From: Candidatus Bipolaricaulota bacterium
GTDB lineage: Bacteria; Bipolaricaulota; Bipolaricaulia; Bipolaricaulales; Bipolaricaulaceae
Reading direction: 5' to 3'
Length of the DNA stretch: 36,752 nucleotides
Assembly (NCBI GenBank): GCA_025060415.1
Contig: JANXBT010000005.1
Location: 1 to 36,752 of the forward strand
The first letter of the stretch is position 1; each line of letters opens with the position of its first letter. Below are positions 7,956-15,347 of the stretch, one piece after another. The notes below the pieces were generated by a model that worked only from the letters and a program-made list of their open reading frames with translations, did not search any database and had not been told where the DNA came from. The position numbers and the translations under genes are program-made.

Positions 7956-8739
7956 GGCGTTTGGGGGAGAGGGCCTCGAGGATGCGCAGGCGCAGGGCCT
8001 GGAGCTCCGGGGAGCCGCGGGCGCGGGGGCGGGGCCCGGCGGGGCGGACCTCTTGGAGGGGGCGGGCCGGCCGCGGGCTGAGCACCAAAACCCGGTCCCC
8101 AAGGAGGAGGGCCTCCTCCACGTCGTGGGTCACGAGCACGACTGTCCGGGGCAGGGCCTGGAGGACCTCCACGAGCCAATCCTGGAGCTCGGCGCGGGTC
8201 AGCGCGTCCAGGGCGCCCATGGGCTCATCAAGGAGCAGGAGTTCCCGGCGCGCCAGAAAGGTGCGCAGGAGGGCCACGCGCTGGCGCATCCCCCCGGACA
8301 GCTCGTGGGGAAAGCTCTTTTCAAAGCCGGAGAGCCCAAAGCGCCCGAACAGCTCCTGGGCCCGGCGGCGCGCCTCCGGGGGGACCGGGCCGTCCACCTC
8401 CAGGGCGGCCAGGACGTTGCCCAGGGCCGTGCGCCAGGGGAGGAGGGAGTCCCCTTGGGGCATGTAGGCGACCCGCCCACGGGGAGCCCTTCCGAACACG
8501 CGCACCTCGCCGCGCCCGGGCCGCAGAAGCCCAGCGGAAACCCTGAGCAACGTGGTCTTCCCGCACCCGGAGGGGCCCACAAGGCCCACCACCTCCCCGG
8601 GCGCCACAGCCAGGGAGAACCCGGCCAGCACGGGGAGGGCGCCCTGGGGAAGGGGGAAGGCCACGTGGACGTCGCGCAGCTCCAGGGCGGTTTCCCCCTC
8701 AGCGGGGCGGGAGGAAGTGGGCGCGGCAGCGGGGTTCAT
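7939..8739 (-). CDS. thiZ: ABC transporter ATP-binding protein (ThiZ/SsuB type)
   Basis: ATPase subunit that powers the adjacent importer. Motifs in order: Walker A GPSGCGKTTLL (about residue 55), Q-loop MPQGDSLLPW, signature LSGGMRQRVALLR, Walker B LLLLDEPMGALDAL, H-loop VVLVTHDVEEALLLGDRV. The 266-residue length fits the nitrate/sulfonate/taurine/ThiZ subfamily. The first about 15 residues (MNPAAAPTSSRPAEG) are non-conserved, and the start lies inside the thymidine kinase gene (41-base overlap), so a slightly later start is possible. The gene ends with TAG and overlaps the permease start. Confidence 0.9.
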   Translation of the reverse strand: MNPAAAPTSSRPAEGETALELRDVHVAFPLPQGALPVLAGFSLAVAPGEVVGLVGPSGCGKTTLLRVSAGLLRPGRGEVRVFGRAPRGRVAYMPQGDSLLPWRTALGNVLAALEVDGPVPPEARRRAQELFGRFGLSGFEKSFPHELSGGMRQRVALLRTFLARRELLLLDEPMGALDALTRAELQDWLVEVLQALPRTVVLVTHDVEEALLLGDRVLVLSPRPARPLQEVRPAGPRPRARGSPELQALRLRILEALSPKRHAQTG

Positions 8740-9277
8740 AGGCCTCGAGCCCTCCGATGAGGACCTCGGGGCCGGCCAGGACGGGCTTCCCCTCGAGGAG
8801 CCGCTGGGTGCGGGTAGCGGGAGCGCCGCACACTGTGCACACCGCGGTGAGCTTGAGCACCTCGTCGGCCAGGGCCAGGAGGGCGGGCATGGGGCCGAAG
8901 GGCTCGGCGCGGAAGTTCAGGTCCAGGCCGGCCACGATGACCCGCTTCCCCTGGGCCACCAGGTGCTCACAGAGCTCCGGAAAGGCGGGGCCGAAGAAGT
9001 GGGCCTCGTCGAAGGCGAAGACCTCCGTGGCCCGGAGCGTTTCCGAATCGAGCCGGGCCTGGAAGCTCCCGAGGTCCACGGCCACGGGGAGGAGGCGGCA
9101 GGGGAGGCGGCGGCCGTTGTGGGTGACCACCTCCGTGGCGCTGTAGCGCACGTCGATCTCGGGCTTGAAGAGGAGCACGGATTTCCGGGCGATGCGGGCC
9201 CGCTCCACCCGGCGCAGGAGCTCCTCGGTCTTCCCGGCGAACATCGGCCCCGTGATGACCTCCAGCCTTCCCATCAT
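8699..9277 (-). CDS. tdk: Thymidine kinase, type II
   Basis: Phosphorylates thymidine to dTMP with ATP in the salvage pathway, in the cytoplasm. It shows the P-loop GPMFAGKTEELLRRVERA at residues 10-27, the catalytic Glu in FDEAHFF (about 92-98), the lasso/zinc domain with CTVCG (about 145) and a later C in YEPRCRAHF, and GLDLNFRAEPFGPMP. The length of 192 aa is typical. Two consecutive ATG codons (9277 and 9274) are possible starts. No Shine-Dalgarno is visible; TACCAT lies 9 bases upstream on the minus strand, so the transcript may be leaderless. It is the first gene of the minus-strand unit and overlaps the ABC ATPase. The linkage to a thiamin-pyrimidine-type importer is not an established pathway link. 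Confidence 0.95.
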   Translation of the reverse strand: MMGRLEVITGPMFAGKTEELLRRVERARIARKSVLLFKPEIDVRYSATEVVTHNGRRLPCRLLPVAVDLGSFQARLDSETLRATEVFAFDEAHFFGPAFPELCEHLVAQGKRVIVAGLDLNFRAEPFGPMPALLALADEVLKLTAVCTVCGAPATRTQRLLEGKPVLAGPEVLIGGLEAYEPRCRAHFLPPR

Positions 9278-9315
9278 GGCGGCGAATGGTATCCCGACGG
9301 GCCCGGGACCACACG

Positions 9316-9343
9316 TTGACCGGGCCTTCCCTCCGCGTACACT
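9316..9343 (+). promoter_or_regulatory. Predicted promoter of the sugar/glycerophosphate-type ABC operon
   Basis: TTGACC (9316-9321), a 16-base spacer and TACACT (9338-9343). The first ATG is at 9355, only 11 bases past the -10 box, with no Shine-Dalgarno between, suggesting a near-leaderless message. Confidence 0.6.
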
Positions 9344-9354
9344 CCTAGCGGCCC

Positions 9355-10200
9355 ATGCAGCGGCGATCCTCCGGGTACTGGGTCCGGCGCGCCATTTGGC
9401 TCCTTTTTGTGTATGGGCTCCTCCTCTTCACAGTGCTGCTCACCGCCCTCCCCTTCTTTTGGATGGTCACCACTTCCCTCAAGGAGCGGGCCGCGGTGCA
9501 TAGGATCCCGCCCCAGTGGATCCCCAACCCGGCGTTGTGGCAAAACTACGTGGAAGCCTGGAACTCCGCTCCCTTCGGCCGCTACTTCTTCAACTCCTTC
9601 TTCATCGCCCTCACCACCACCGTGGGGGACGTCGTCACCAGCATCCCCGCGGGCTACGCCCTGGCTAAGATGACCTTCCTTGGGCGGGGCGTGATCCTGG
9701 CCCTGCTCCTGGGCACCCTCATGATCCCTGGCCAGATGCTCCTTGTGCCCACGTTCATCCTCGTGAACCGCATCGGCTGGTACAACACCTATCAGGTCCT
9801 GATCATCCCCTGGACGGCGGGCGTGTTCGGGATTTTCCTCCTGCGCCAGTTCTTCAAGACCGTCCCGGATGAACTTTGGGATTCCGCCCGCATCGACGGC
9901 TGTTCCCGGCTGCGCTACATGTTCCAGATCGCGGTCCCCCTGATCCGCCCCGGCATTGCCACCGTGGCCCTCCTCAAGTTCGTGGCCTCCTGGAACGCGT
10001 TCCTTTGGATCATCGTGATGACGGACAAGGTGGAGCTGCGGACCGTGCCGGTTGGGCTGCGCTTTCTGCAGATGGAGATGGGCGACTACCACCACCTTCT
10101 TATGGCCGCGGCCACCATGGCCATCGTGCCCATTCTAGTCCTCTTCTTCTTCGCGCAAAAGCAGTTCATCCAGGGGATCGCCCGCACGGGGTTGAAGTGA
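9355..10200 (+). CDS. ABC transporter permease (MalG/UgpE family)
   Basis: Inner-membrane permease of the CUT1 carbohydrate/glycerol-3-phosphate uptake family, 281 aa, with about six TM segments. It has the family's N-terminal layout (TM1, then FFWMVTTSLKE and a short periplasmic WIPNPALWQNYVEAW segment). The EAA motif reads DELWDSARIDGCSRLRYMFQIAVPLIRP at about residues 173-200, the docking loop for an ATPase. It is the first gene of the operon, which is unusual because the binding protein gene commonly comes first. Downstream lie the binding protein (17 bases after the stop) and the partner permease. No ATPase gene is present in the operon. Confidence 0.93.
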   Translation: MQRRSSGYWVRRAIWLLFVYGLLLFTVLLTALPFFWMVTTSLKERAAVHRIPPQWIPNPALWQNYVEAWNSAPFGRYFFNSFFIALTTTVGDVVTSIPAGYALAKMTFLGRGVILALLLGTLMIPGQMLLVPTFILVNRIGWYNTYQVLIIPWTAGVFGIFLLRQFFKTVPDELWDSARIDGCSRLRYMFQIAVPLIRPGIATVALLKFVASWNAFLWIIVMTDKVELRTVPVGLRFLQMEMGDYHHLLMAAATMAIVPILVLFFFAQKQFIQGIARTGLK

Positions 10201-10217
10201 GCCAAAGGAGGTGGCGT

Positions 10218-11414
10218 ATGCGCAAGTGGTGGATTGCGGTGCTGGTATTGGGGCTGAGCCTGGGGGCGGCGGCCCAGCAGGTGACCATCACTTTCTGGCA
10301 CGCCATGGGCCGGCTCCATGGGCCCTACCTGGAGCGGCTGGTGCAGAAGTTCATGCAGGAGAACCCCGACATCCGCGTGGACCTCGTGTTCCAGGGCGGG
10401 TATGGGGCCCTGCAGCAGAAGCTGGTGGCGGCCGTGGCCGCGGGGAACCCGCCCACCCTCGCCCAACAGTACGAGAACTGGACGGTGACCTGGCTGGACG
10501 CCCTGGTGGACCTCGACCTCCTCCTCTCGGAGAAGGTCATCCAGGACATCCATCCCGCGTTCATGCAATACTTCCAAGGGCGGCTGGTGACCGTGCCGTT
10601 CAACAAGTCCGTGATCGTTCTGGTGTATCGGCCGGACCTGGTGCCCCAGCCGCCGCGGACCTGGGCGGAGTTCCTGGCCGTGGTGGAGAAGTTTGGAAAG
10701 GATGAGGCGGCCCGCAAATACGCCACGGGCTTCCGCCCCCCGAACCCCGAGATGTTCCTCACCCTCCTCAAGCAGGCCGGGGGCGACCTCCTTTCCGAGG
10801 ACTGGAAGGAGGTGACCATCAACAACGCCGCCGGCCTGGAGGCCGCGGAGTTCGCCGCCAAGCTCGCGCGCTATAGCCTGGTCCAAAGCGGCTACCTGAA
10901 CACGGCCATGGCCGAGGGCGTGGACATCGCCCTATGGCTGGACTCCTCGGCCGGCTGGCCCTACAACGTGGACGCCGCCAAGCAGAGGGGCGTGCCGATC
11001 GCCGTCACCACCGTGCCCTGCCATAAGACCTGCCAGTCCATGATCCAGGGCACGAACCTCGCCATCTTCTCCCTCAACCAGAGCCTGGCCCAGATCAAGG
11101 CTGCGGCGCGCCTCATCGAGTTCCTCCTCCGCGAGGACAACATCCTCTACTGGGCCAAGAACACGGGCTACCTCCCCGTGACCTGGAGCGCCATCAACTC
11201 CGCGGAGTGGCAGGCCTTCATGGGGGAGAGCCCCATCGCCAAGGCCGCCACCGAGCAGCTCCTGGCCGGGAGCTTCCAGCAGCTCCTGCACCCGCGCTAC
11301 ATGGACATGCGCAACCTCCTCATCACCTACTGGGAGCTGCTCCTGAAGGGCCAGATCACCCCCAAGGAGTTCGTGGACGGCCTGGCGGCGGAGTTCGCCG
11401 CCCTCCTCAAGTGA
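10218..11414 (+). CDS. ABC substrate-binding protein, UgpB-like
   Basis: Extracytoplasmic binding protein of the family-1 solute-binding group, 398 aa, with a signal peptide (MRKWWIAVLVLGLSLGAAAQ). The start is set by the AAAGGAGGTGGCG site just before the ATG. The sequence from FWHAMGRLHGPYLERLVQKF through ENPDIRVDLVFQGGY and AAVAAGNPPTLAQQYE follows UgpB (glycerol-3-phosphate binding) more closely than MalE, so a glycerophosphate or phospho-sugar ligand is plausible; this is inference. The C-terminal half contains PFNKSVIVLVYRPDL and the LIEFLL...YWAKNTGYLPVT motif common to the family. A 9-bp GC hairpin with a T-rich tail directly after the stop probably terminates most transcripts, keeping binding protein in excess over permease. 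Confidence 0.9.
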   Translation: MRKWWIAVLVLGLSLGAAAQQVTITFWHAMGRLHGPYLERLVQKFMQENPDIRVDLVFQGGYGALQQKLVAAVAAGNPPTLAQQYENWTVTWLDALVDLDLLLSEKVIQDIHPAFMQYFQGRLVTVPFNKSVIVLVYRPDLVPQPPRTWAEFLAVVEKFGKDEAARKYATGFRPPNPEMFLTLLKQAGGDLLSEDWKEVTINNAAGLEAAEFAAKLARYSLVQSGYLNTAMAEGVDIALWLDSSAGWPYNVDAAKQRGVPIAVTTVPCHKTCQSMIQGTNLAIFSLNQSLAQIKAAARLIEFLLREDNILYWAKNTGYLPVTWSAINSAEWQAFMGESPIAKAATEQLLAGSFQQLLHPRYMDMRNLLITYWELLLKGQITPKEFVDGLAAEFAALLK

Positions 11415-11423
11415 GCGGCCGCT

Positions 11424-11457
11424 GGGGGGAGGGGAACGTCCTCCCCCCTTTCTCCTT
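11424..11457 (+). terminator. Attenuator/terminator hairpin between binding protein and permease
   Basis: Perfect 9-bp stem GGGGGGAGG (11424-11432) / CCTCCCCCC (11440-11448) with a 7-base loop, followed by TTTCTCCTT. It lies in the 46-base gap within one operon and would give partial termination. Confidence 0.75.
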
Positions 11458-11460
11458 CCC

Positions 11461-12639
11461 ATGAAGCTTCCCGTCCCCCAGGCCTGGAAGAGCCGGCGTT
11501 TCTGGAGGGAAACGCTGGAGGCCTACGTCTACCTCCTCCCCACGCTGGCCGTGTTGGGCCTGTTCACCTTCTACCCCTTCATCAACGCCTTCCTGTACAG
11601 CGCCTACGACATCGGCACGCGCACGGTCCCTGGGGAGCCCGTCCTCACCGTCACCGCGGGGGCGGAGGAGTGGGCGGGCGCGTTGCGGCGGGGCCGCATC
11701 CCTGAGCCCTTGGTCGCGTTCCTCGCCGAGCGCTACCGGGTGGATCCGGAGCAGCTTTGGGTGCGCCTGCGGGAGGCGAACCGCTGGGTCCTCCGGGATG
11801 AGGGCGGGAAACGGGAGTTCGTGGTCCTCCGGGAGAGCGAGGTGTTGACGGTGCGCCCCGCGGTCACCCGCTGGGACCTGCGCCCCGTGGGTTGGAAGAA
11901 CTTCCAGGCCGTCCTGGCCGATCGGGATTTCCACAAGGCCCTGCTCAACACCACCAAGTACGTGATCATCAGCGTGCCCGTCACGTTGGCCCTGGCTCTC
12001 CTTTTGGCGACCCTGCTGAACCAGGCCGTGCGCGGGCGCGGGCTTTTCCGCACCGCCAACTTCCTCCCCTACATCACGCCCTGGGTGGCCGTGGCCATGG
12101 TGTTCCGCTGGATCTACAACCGGGACATTGGCCTTTTGAACTATCTCCTCTCCGCGTTCGCCGGCCTCTTCGGCCAGGAGGTGAGCGTCCTGGACTGGCT
12201 GAACGACCCCAAGCTGGCCCTGCCCGCTCTGATCCTCATGCAGGTGTGGCGCTTCACGGGCTACCAAGCCTTGATCCTTCTTGCGGGCATGCAGGGCATC
12301 GACCGGGAGTACTACGAGGCGGCGCGGGTGGACGGGGCCAGCGCCTTCCAGACCTGGTGGCGGGTCACCGTCCCCCTCCTCACGCCCCAGCTCTTCTTCC
12401 TCCTCATCATCTCCCTGATCGGCTCCTTCCGGATCTTCGAGGAGGTGATGATCCTGTTCATGGGGGCCGGCCCGGAGAACTCCGGCCTGACCATGGTCTA
12501 CTACATCTTCCGCAAGGCCTTCGAGTCCGGACACTACGGCCCCGCTTCCGCCGCCTCCGTGATCCTCTTCGCCATCATCTTCGCCCTCTCCTTGTTCCAG
12601 CTCACCGTGGTCCAGCGCCGGGTACACTACGAGCGGTGA
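11461..12639 (+). CDS. ABC transporter permease (MalF/UgpA family) with enlarged first periplasmic loop
   Basis: Partner permease of the importer, 392 aa versus about 290 for UgpA-type proteins. TM1 (YVYLLPTLAVLGLFTFYPFINAF, about residues 22-45) is followed by a hydrophilic stretch of about 90-100 residues (about 50-145) before the conserved WKNFQAVLADRDFHKALLNT motif. The extra segment is charged and mostly helical-looking and would sit outside the membrane, as the much larger P2 loop does in MalF. The EAA motif is REYYEAARVDGASAFQTWWRVTVPLL at about residue 280. The ATG sits 12 bases after a terminator-like hairpin, and the 20 bases before it are nearly all pyrimidine, so there is no Shine-Dalgarno. 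Confidence 0.92.
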   Translation: MKLPVPQAWKSRRFWRETLEAYVYLLPTLAVLGLFTFYPFINAFLYSAYDIGTRTVPGEPVLTVTAGAEEWAGALRRGRIPEPLVAFLAERYRVDPEQLWVRLREANRWVLRDEGGKREFVVLRESEVLTVRPAVTRWDLRPVGWKNFQAVLADRDFHKALLNTTKYVIISVPVTLALALLLATLLNQAVRGRGLFRTANFLPYITPWVAVAMVFRWIYNRDIGLLNYLLSAFAGLFGQEVSVLDWLNDPKLALPALILMQVWRFTGYQALILLAGMQGIDREYYEAARVDGASAFQTWWRVTVPLLTPQLFFLLIISLIGSFRIFEEVMILFMGAGPENSGLTMVYYIFRKAFESGHYGPASAASVILFAIIFALSLFQLTVVQRRVHYER

Positions 12640-12655
12640 AAGGAGGTCGGCGTCC

Positions 12656-13468
12656 GTGCGCGGGGTGATTTGTGCGCTCCTTTTGGGTGCTTTGGCGGGG
12701 GTAGGGTGGGCCCAGCCGCCCGAGGGGGCCTTGCCGGCCCGCATCACCCGCTGGCTGGACGGCGATACCTGCATGATCCGCTTCACCGGCCCCCTGCCCC
12801 CTGGGCTGAGCCCCAACGAAACCGTGCGCCTCCTGGGCGTCAACGCCCCCGAGACCGGGGAAGCCTGGGCCGAGGAGGCCCTGCGCTTCTTCCGCTCCTT
12901 GACGTTGGCCAAACCTGTCTATGTGGAGCTCAACCCCCGGGAGCTCCGCGACGCCCACCGCCGCCTTTTGGCGTACCTCTGGGTGGAGGGCGAGGAGGGA
13001 TGGGGGCTGGTGAACGAACAGCTCCTGCGGGCGGGATTGGCACGCCTTCTTGTGTTCTACCCCGAACAGGAACGCTACTATTGCCGGTTCCTGCGGGCAG
13101 TGGCCTTGGCCCAGCTGGAGGGCTTAGGCCTTTGGGAGAGCGCCGCCACGCCCCGGGCCCTCTGGGAGATCGAGGCCGATCCCGTGCGCTACGTGACCCA
13201 AGCGGTCACCGTGGTGTTCGCGGTCTCCCGGGTGGGGGCCGAGGCCCAGGGCTGGGCCCTCTGGGCCCAGGGCAGCCGCTTCGGCTTTCGCGTGCTCGTC
13301 CAACCCGCGCTTTGCCCCGGCTTCTGGGCCCTCGAGGGCTGGGACCCAAGCGCGCTTGTGGGCAAGAAACTGGCGGTGACCGGCGAGCTCTCCTGGGACA
13401 GCCTGCGGAACGGCCCCCGCATCCTCGTGCACTTCCCCGAACAGATCCGCCTCTGGGAGGGGCCATGA
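12656..13468 (+). CDS. Secreted thermonuclease (SNase-like), 270 aa
   Basis: Likely extracytoplasmic Ca2+-dependent nuclease. The GTG start follows AAAGGAGGTCGG; the signal peptide is RGVICALLLGALAGVGWAQ. The SNase domain spans about residues 22-165 with ITRWLDGDTCMIRF (the Asp of DGDT), TVRLLGVNAPETGE (catalytic Arg and Glu kept; the usual D-A-P-E is N-A-P-E) and RDAHRRLLAYLWVEG (second catalytic Arg). A C-terminal OB-like domain (about 175-268) parallels that of the degenerate paralogue at 5424-6206. The Asp-to-Asn change in the Ca2+ site may reduce activity. The gene sits in the importer operon and overlaps the downstream phosphatase as ATGA, which fits scavenging of phosphate or nucleosides from DNA/RNA (inference). 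Confidence 0.85.
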   Translation: MRGVICALLLGALAGVGWAQPPEGALPARITRWLDGDTCMIRFTGPLPPGLSPNETVRLLGVNAPETGEAWAEEALRFFRSLTLAKPVYVELNPRELRDAHRRLLAYLWVEGEEGWGLVNEQLLRAGLARLLVFYPEQERYYCRFLRAVALAQLEGLGLWESAATPRALWEIEADPVRYVTQAVTVVFAVSRVGAEAQGWALWAQGSRFGFRVLVQPALCPGFWALEGWDPSALVGKKLAVTGELSWDSLRNGPRILVHFPEQIRLWEGP

Positions 13469-14616
13469 GGGCCGTGCTTCTTTCCCTGCTTTGGGGCGTT
13501 TGGGTGGGGGCCAGCCCCCTCCTCTATGGGCCATGGACGGGCGCCCCGGAACCCACGAGCGTCACCGTCTCCTGGGCCGCGCGCCCCGCCTCGCCCGCGC
13601 GCCTTGAGTACGCCCCGCTTGCGGACTATCGGCGCACGGGCGGGTTCCCCTTCGCCGCCCTCTACGCGCCCGAAAGCGCAACCGAAAAGGAGATCGTCCA
13701 CTTCCGGCTGACCGCCCTCGCCCCCTCCACCTGGTACGCCTACCGCCTGGTCTTCCCTGAGGGCACGGCCACGCCCGTGGGCACGTTCCGCACCGCGGCG
13801 GCCCCCGGGGAGCCGGTGGCGTTCGGGGTGCTCGCGGATACCCAATGGCAGTGGACGGGGTTCAATCGGGTGGAGCTCGTGGCCACGGCCATGGGCCTGG
13901 ACCCCTGGCCCTTTCACTTTGTCCTGCACGCCGGGGATCTGGTGGAGACTCCGGTCCCCGCGCACTGGGAGTTCTTCTTCCGCTCCCTGGCGCCCATCCT
14001 GCGCTGGGCGCCCCTCCTCCCCGTGCTCGGCAACCACGAGCGGGACAGCCTCTCCTACTACCAGCATTTCGCCCTCCCGCCCGGCGGGGGGAAGCTGGGG
14101 AAGCGCTGGTGGGCCCTGCACTACGGGGACGTGGTCGTGGTGGGGTTGGACTCCAACGCCCGCGCGCCCGCGGACTACCACGAGCAGCTCGCCTGGGCAA
14201 GGGCCCACCTCGCCGGCCCGGAGCCCCATAAGTTCGTAGTCTTCCACCACCCCATCTTCTCCTCGGACGCGGCCTATGGGCCGGGATCCGAGGGGCTGCA
14301 GAGGCTTTGGCACCCGGTGTTTGCCGAGCTCGGGGTGGACCTGGTGTTCAACGGGCACGCCCACAACTACGAGCGCATCGAGCGGGATGGGGTGGTGTAC
14401 CTCGTGGTGGGGGGCGGTGGGGCCAACCTCTACCGGCTGGCGACCCCGCGCGTGGCGGGCTCGGTGGTGGGGGTGGAGGGCTGGCACTTCTACGTGGCCG
14501 TGCGCGCCGAGGCCCAGGGGATCCAGGTGCGCGTGGTGGGGGTGGCGGAGGTGCGCGGCCAGGAAGTCCTCCCCCAGATCCGGATCCTGGACGCCTTCGC
14601 CCTGCCCTGGGATTGA
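13465..14616 (+). CDS. Secreted purple-acid-phosphatase-like metallophosphoesterase
   Basis: 383 aa. Signal peptide MRAVLLSLLWGVWVGASP; fibronectin-III-like domain at about residues 20-110 (SVTVSWAARP...LAPSTWYAYRLVFP); calcineurin-type metallophosphatase domain at about 115-330. Metal-binding motifs are in the order of the family: LADTQ (Asp of motif I, with Gln where His is common), HAGDLVE, LGNHERD, FHHPIFSSD, FNGHAHNYER. These bind a dinuclear metal centre and hydrolyse phosphomonoesters or diesters. It is translationally coupled to the secreted SNase (ATGA overlap) and downstream of a UgpB-like importer, so it probably releases phosphate or phosphate esters outside the membrane. The gene ends 3 bases before the 3' end of tRNA-Pro on the other strand. 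Confidence 0.9.
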   Translation: MRAVLLSLLWGVWVGASPLLYGPWTGAPEPTSVTVSWAARPASPARLEYAPLADYRRTGGFPFAALYAPESATEKEIVHFRLTALAPSTWYAYRLVFPEGTATPVGTFRTAAAPGEPVAFGVLADTQWQWTGFNRVELVATAMGLDPWPFHFVLHAGDLVETPVPAHWEFFFRSLAPILRWAPLLPVLGNHERDSLSYYQHFALPPGGGKLGKRWWALHYGDVVVVGLDSNARAPADYHEQLAWARAHLAGPEPHKFVVFHHPIFSSDAAYGPGSEGLQRLWHPVFAELGVDLVFNGHAHNYERIERDGVVYLVVGGGGANLYRLATPRVAGSVVGVEGWHFYVAVRAEAQGIQVRVVGVAEVRGQEVLPQIRILDAFALPWD

Positions 14617-14618
14617 GG

Positions 14619-14695
14619 TGGTCGGAGCGACCGGATTTGAACCGGTGACCTCTGGCCCCCCATGCCAGCGCGCTGCCAGGCTGCGCTACGCTCCG
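14619..14695 (-). tRNA. tRNA-Pro (anticodon GGG), CCA encoded
   Basis: The minus strand folds as a complete cloverleaf: acceptor CGGAGCG/CGCTCCG, D arm GCGC/GCGC, anticodon stem CTGGC/GCCAG with loop ATGGGGG (anticodon GGG, reads CCC/CCU), T arm ACCGG TTCAAAT CCGGT, discriminator A and genomic CCA (14619-14621). CCA is encoded here but not in tRNA-Arg. Confidence 0.97.
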
Positions 14696-14703
14696 CCCAA
14701 CGA

Positions 14704-14732
14704 ATCTTAGCCTGCCGGCCCAACCCCCGCCA
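14704..14732 (-). promoter_or_regulatory. Predicted tRNA-Pro promoter
   Basis: On the minus strand TGGCGG (14727-14732), a 17-base spacer and TAAGAT (14704-14709), 8 bases before the mature tRNA 5' end. The same TAAGAT -10 box precedes tRNA-Arg. Confidence 0.5.
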
Positions 14733-14741
14733 GGCTAGACT
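14713..14741 (+). promoter_or_regulatory. Possible promoter of the DUF488 gene
   Basis: A clear -10 TAGACT (14736-14741) stands 6 bases before the GTG start; the -35 (TGCCGG, 17-base spacer) is weak. It overlaps the divergent tRNA-Pro promoter. Confidence 0.4.
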
Positions 14742-14747
14742 TTCCCT

Positions 14748-15347
14748 GTGCCCTGCGTCCTGTTCACCTTGGGCCACTCCACGCGGACCCTAGGGGAGTT
14801 CCTCTCCCTTTTGGCCGCCTATGGCGTGGAGCTCGTGGCGGATGCCCGGGCCTACCCCAGCTCCCAGCGCCATCCCCACTTCGCGCGGCGCGCGCTGGCC
14901 AGGGCCCTGGAGCGGCAGGGCATCGCCTACGTGTGGCTGGGAAGGGAGCTCGGGGGCCACCGCAAGACCGGCCTGGGCGCGGCCTCGCCCAACCGGGCCT
15001 GGGGCTCCCAAGGCTTCCGGAACTTCGCGGACCACATGCTCACCGAGGAGTTCCAAAGGGGCATGGAAAGGCTCCTCGCCCTCGCGGAGGGGAGGCGGGT
15101 GGCCATCCTGTGCGCGGAGCGGTTCTGGTGGCGGTGCCATCGGCGGCTCATCGCCGACTGGCTCGTGGCCCACGGGCATCGGGTGATCCACATCCTGGAC
15201 GTGGGCCGCACCGTGGAGCACGAGCTCCCCCCGTTCGCCCGGGTGGAGGAGGGGCGGGTAACCTACCCCGGGGAGGGACCATGGAGCCCTGGGTGCGGGA
15301 GGCCCTGCTCCAGGAGAGGCTCCCCGGGGGGAAGGCCCGGTGCCTGA
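14748..15347 (+). CDS. DUF488 family protein (YeaO-unrelated branch), 199 aa
   Basis: Recognised by the N-terminal LFTLGHSTRTLGEFLSLLAAYGVELVADARAYPSSQRHPHF signature (split: FTLGHSTRT, VADARAYPSS), by VWLGRELGGHRK, and by the Cys-containing VAILCAERFWWRCHRRLIADWL. The function of the family is not established; the conserved Cys, His and Arg residues suggest an enzyme or nucleotide-binding role. The GTG start has no Shine-Dalgarno and lies 6 bases after a TAGACT -10 box, so a leaderless mRNA is likely. The last about 22 residues (SPGCGRPCSRRGSPGG...) overlap the radical SAM gene by 67 bases in another frame and are probably non-conserved tail. Confidence 0.88.
   Translation: MPCVLFTLGHSTRTLGEFLSLLAAYGVELVADARAYPSSQRHPHFARRALARALERQGIAYVWLGRELGGHRKTGLGAASPNRAWGSQGFRNFADHMLTEEFQRGMERLLALAEGRRVAILCAERFWWRCHRRLIADWLVAHGHRVIHILDVGRTVEHELPPFARVEEGRVTYPGEGPWSPGCGRPCSRRGSPGGRPGA

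Noticed and set aside
9278-9354. TPP riboswitch upstream of the tdk-thiZXY unit
   Set aside because: The 77-base divergent spacer lacks the CTGAGA and ACCTGA core elements and is too short to hold both a promoter and the aptamer.
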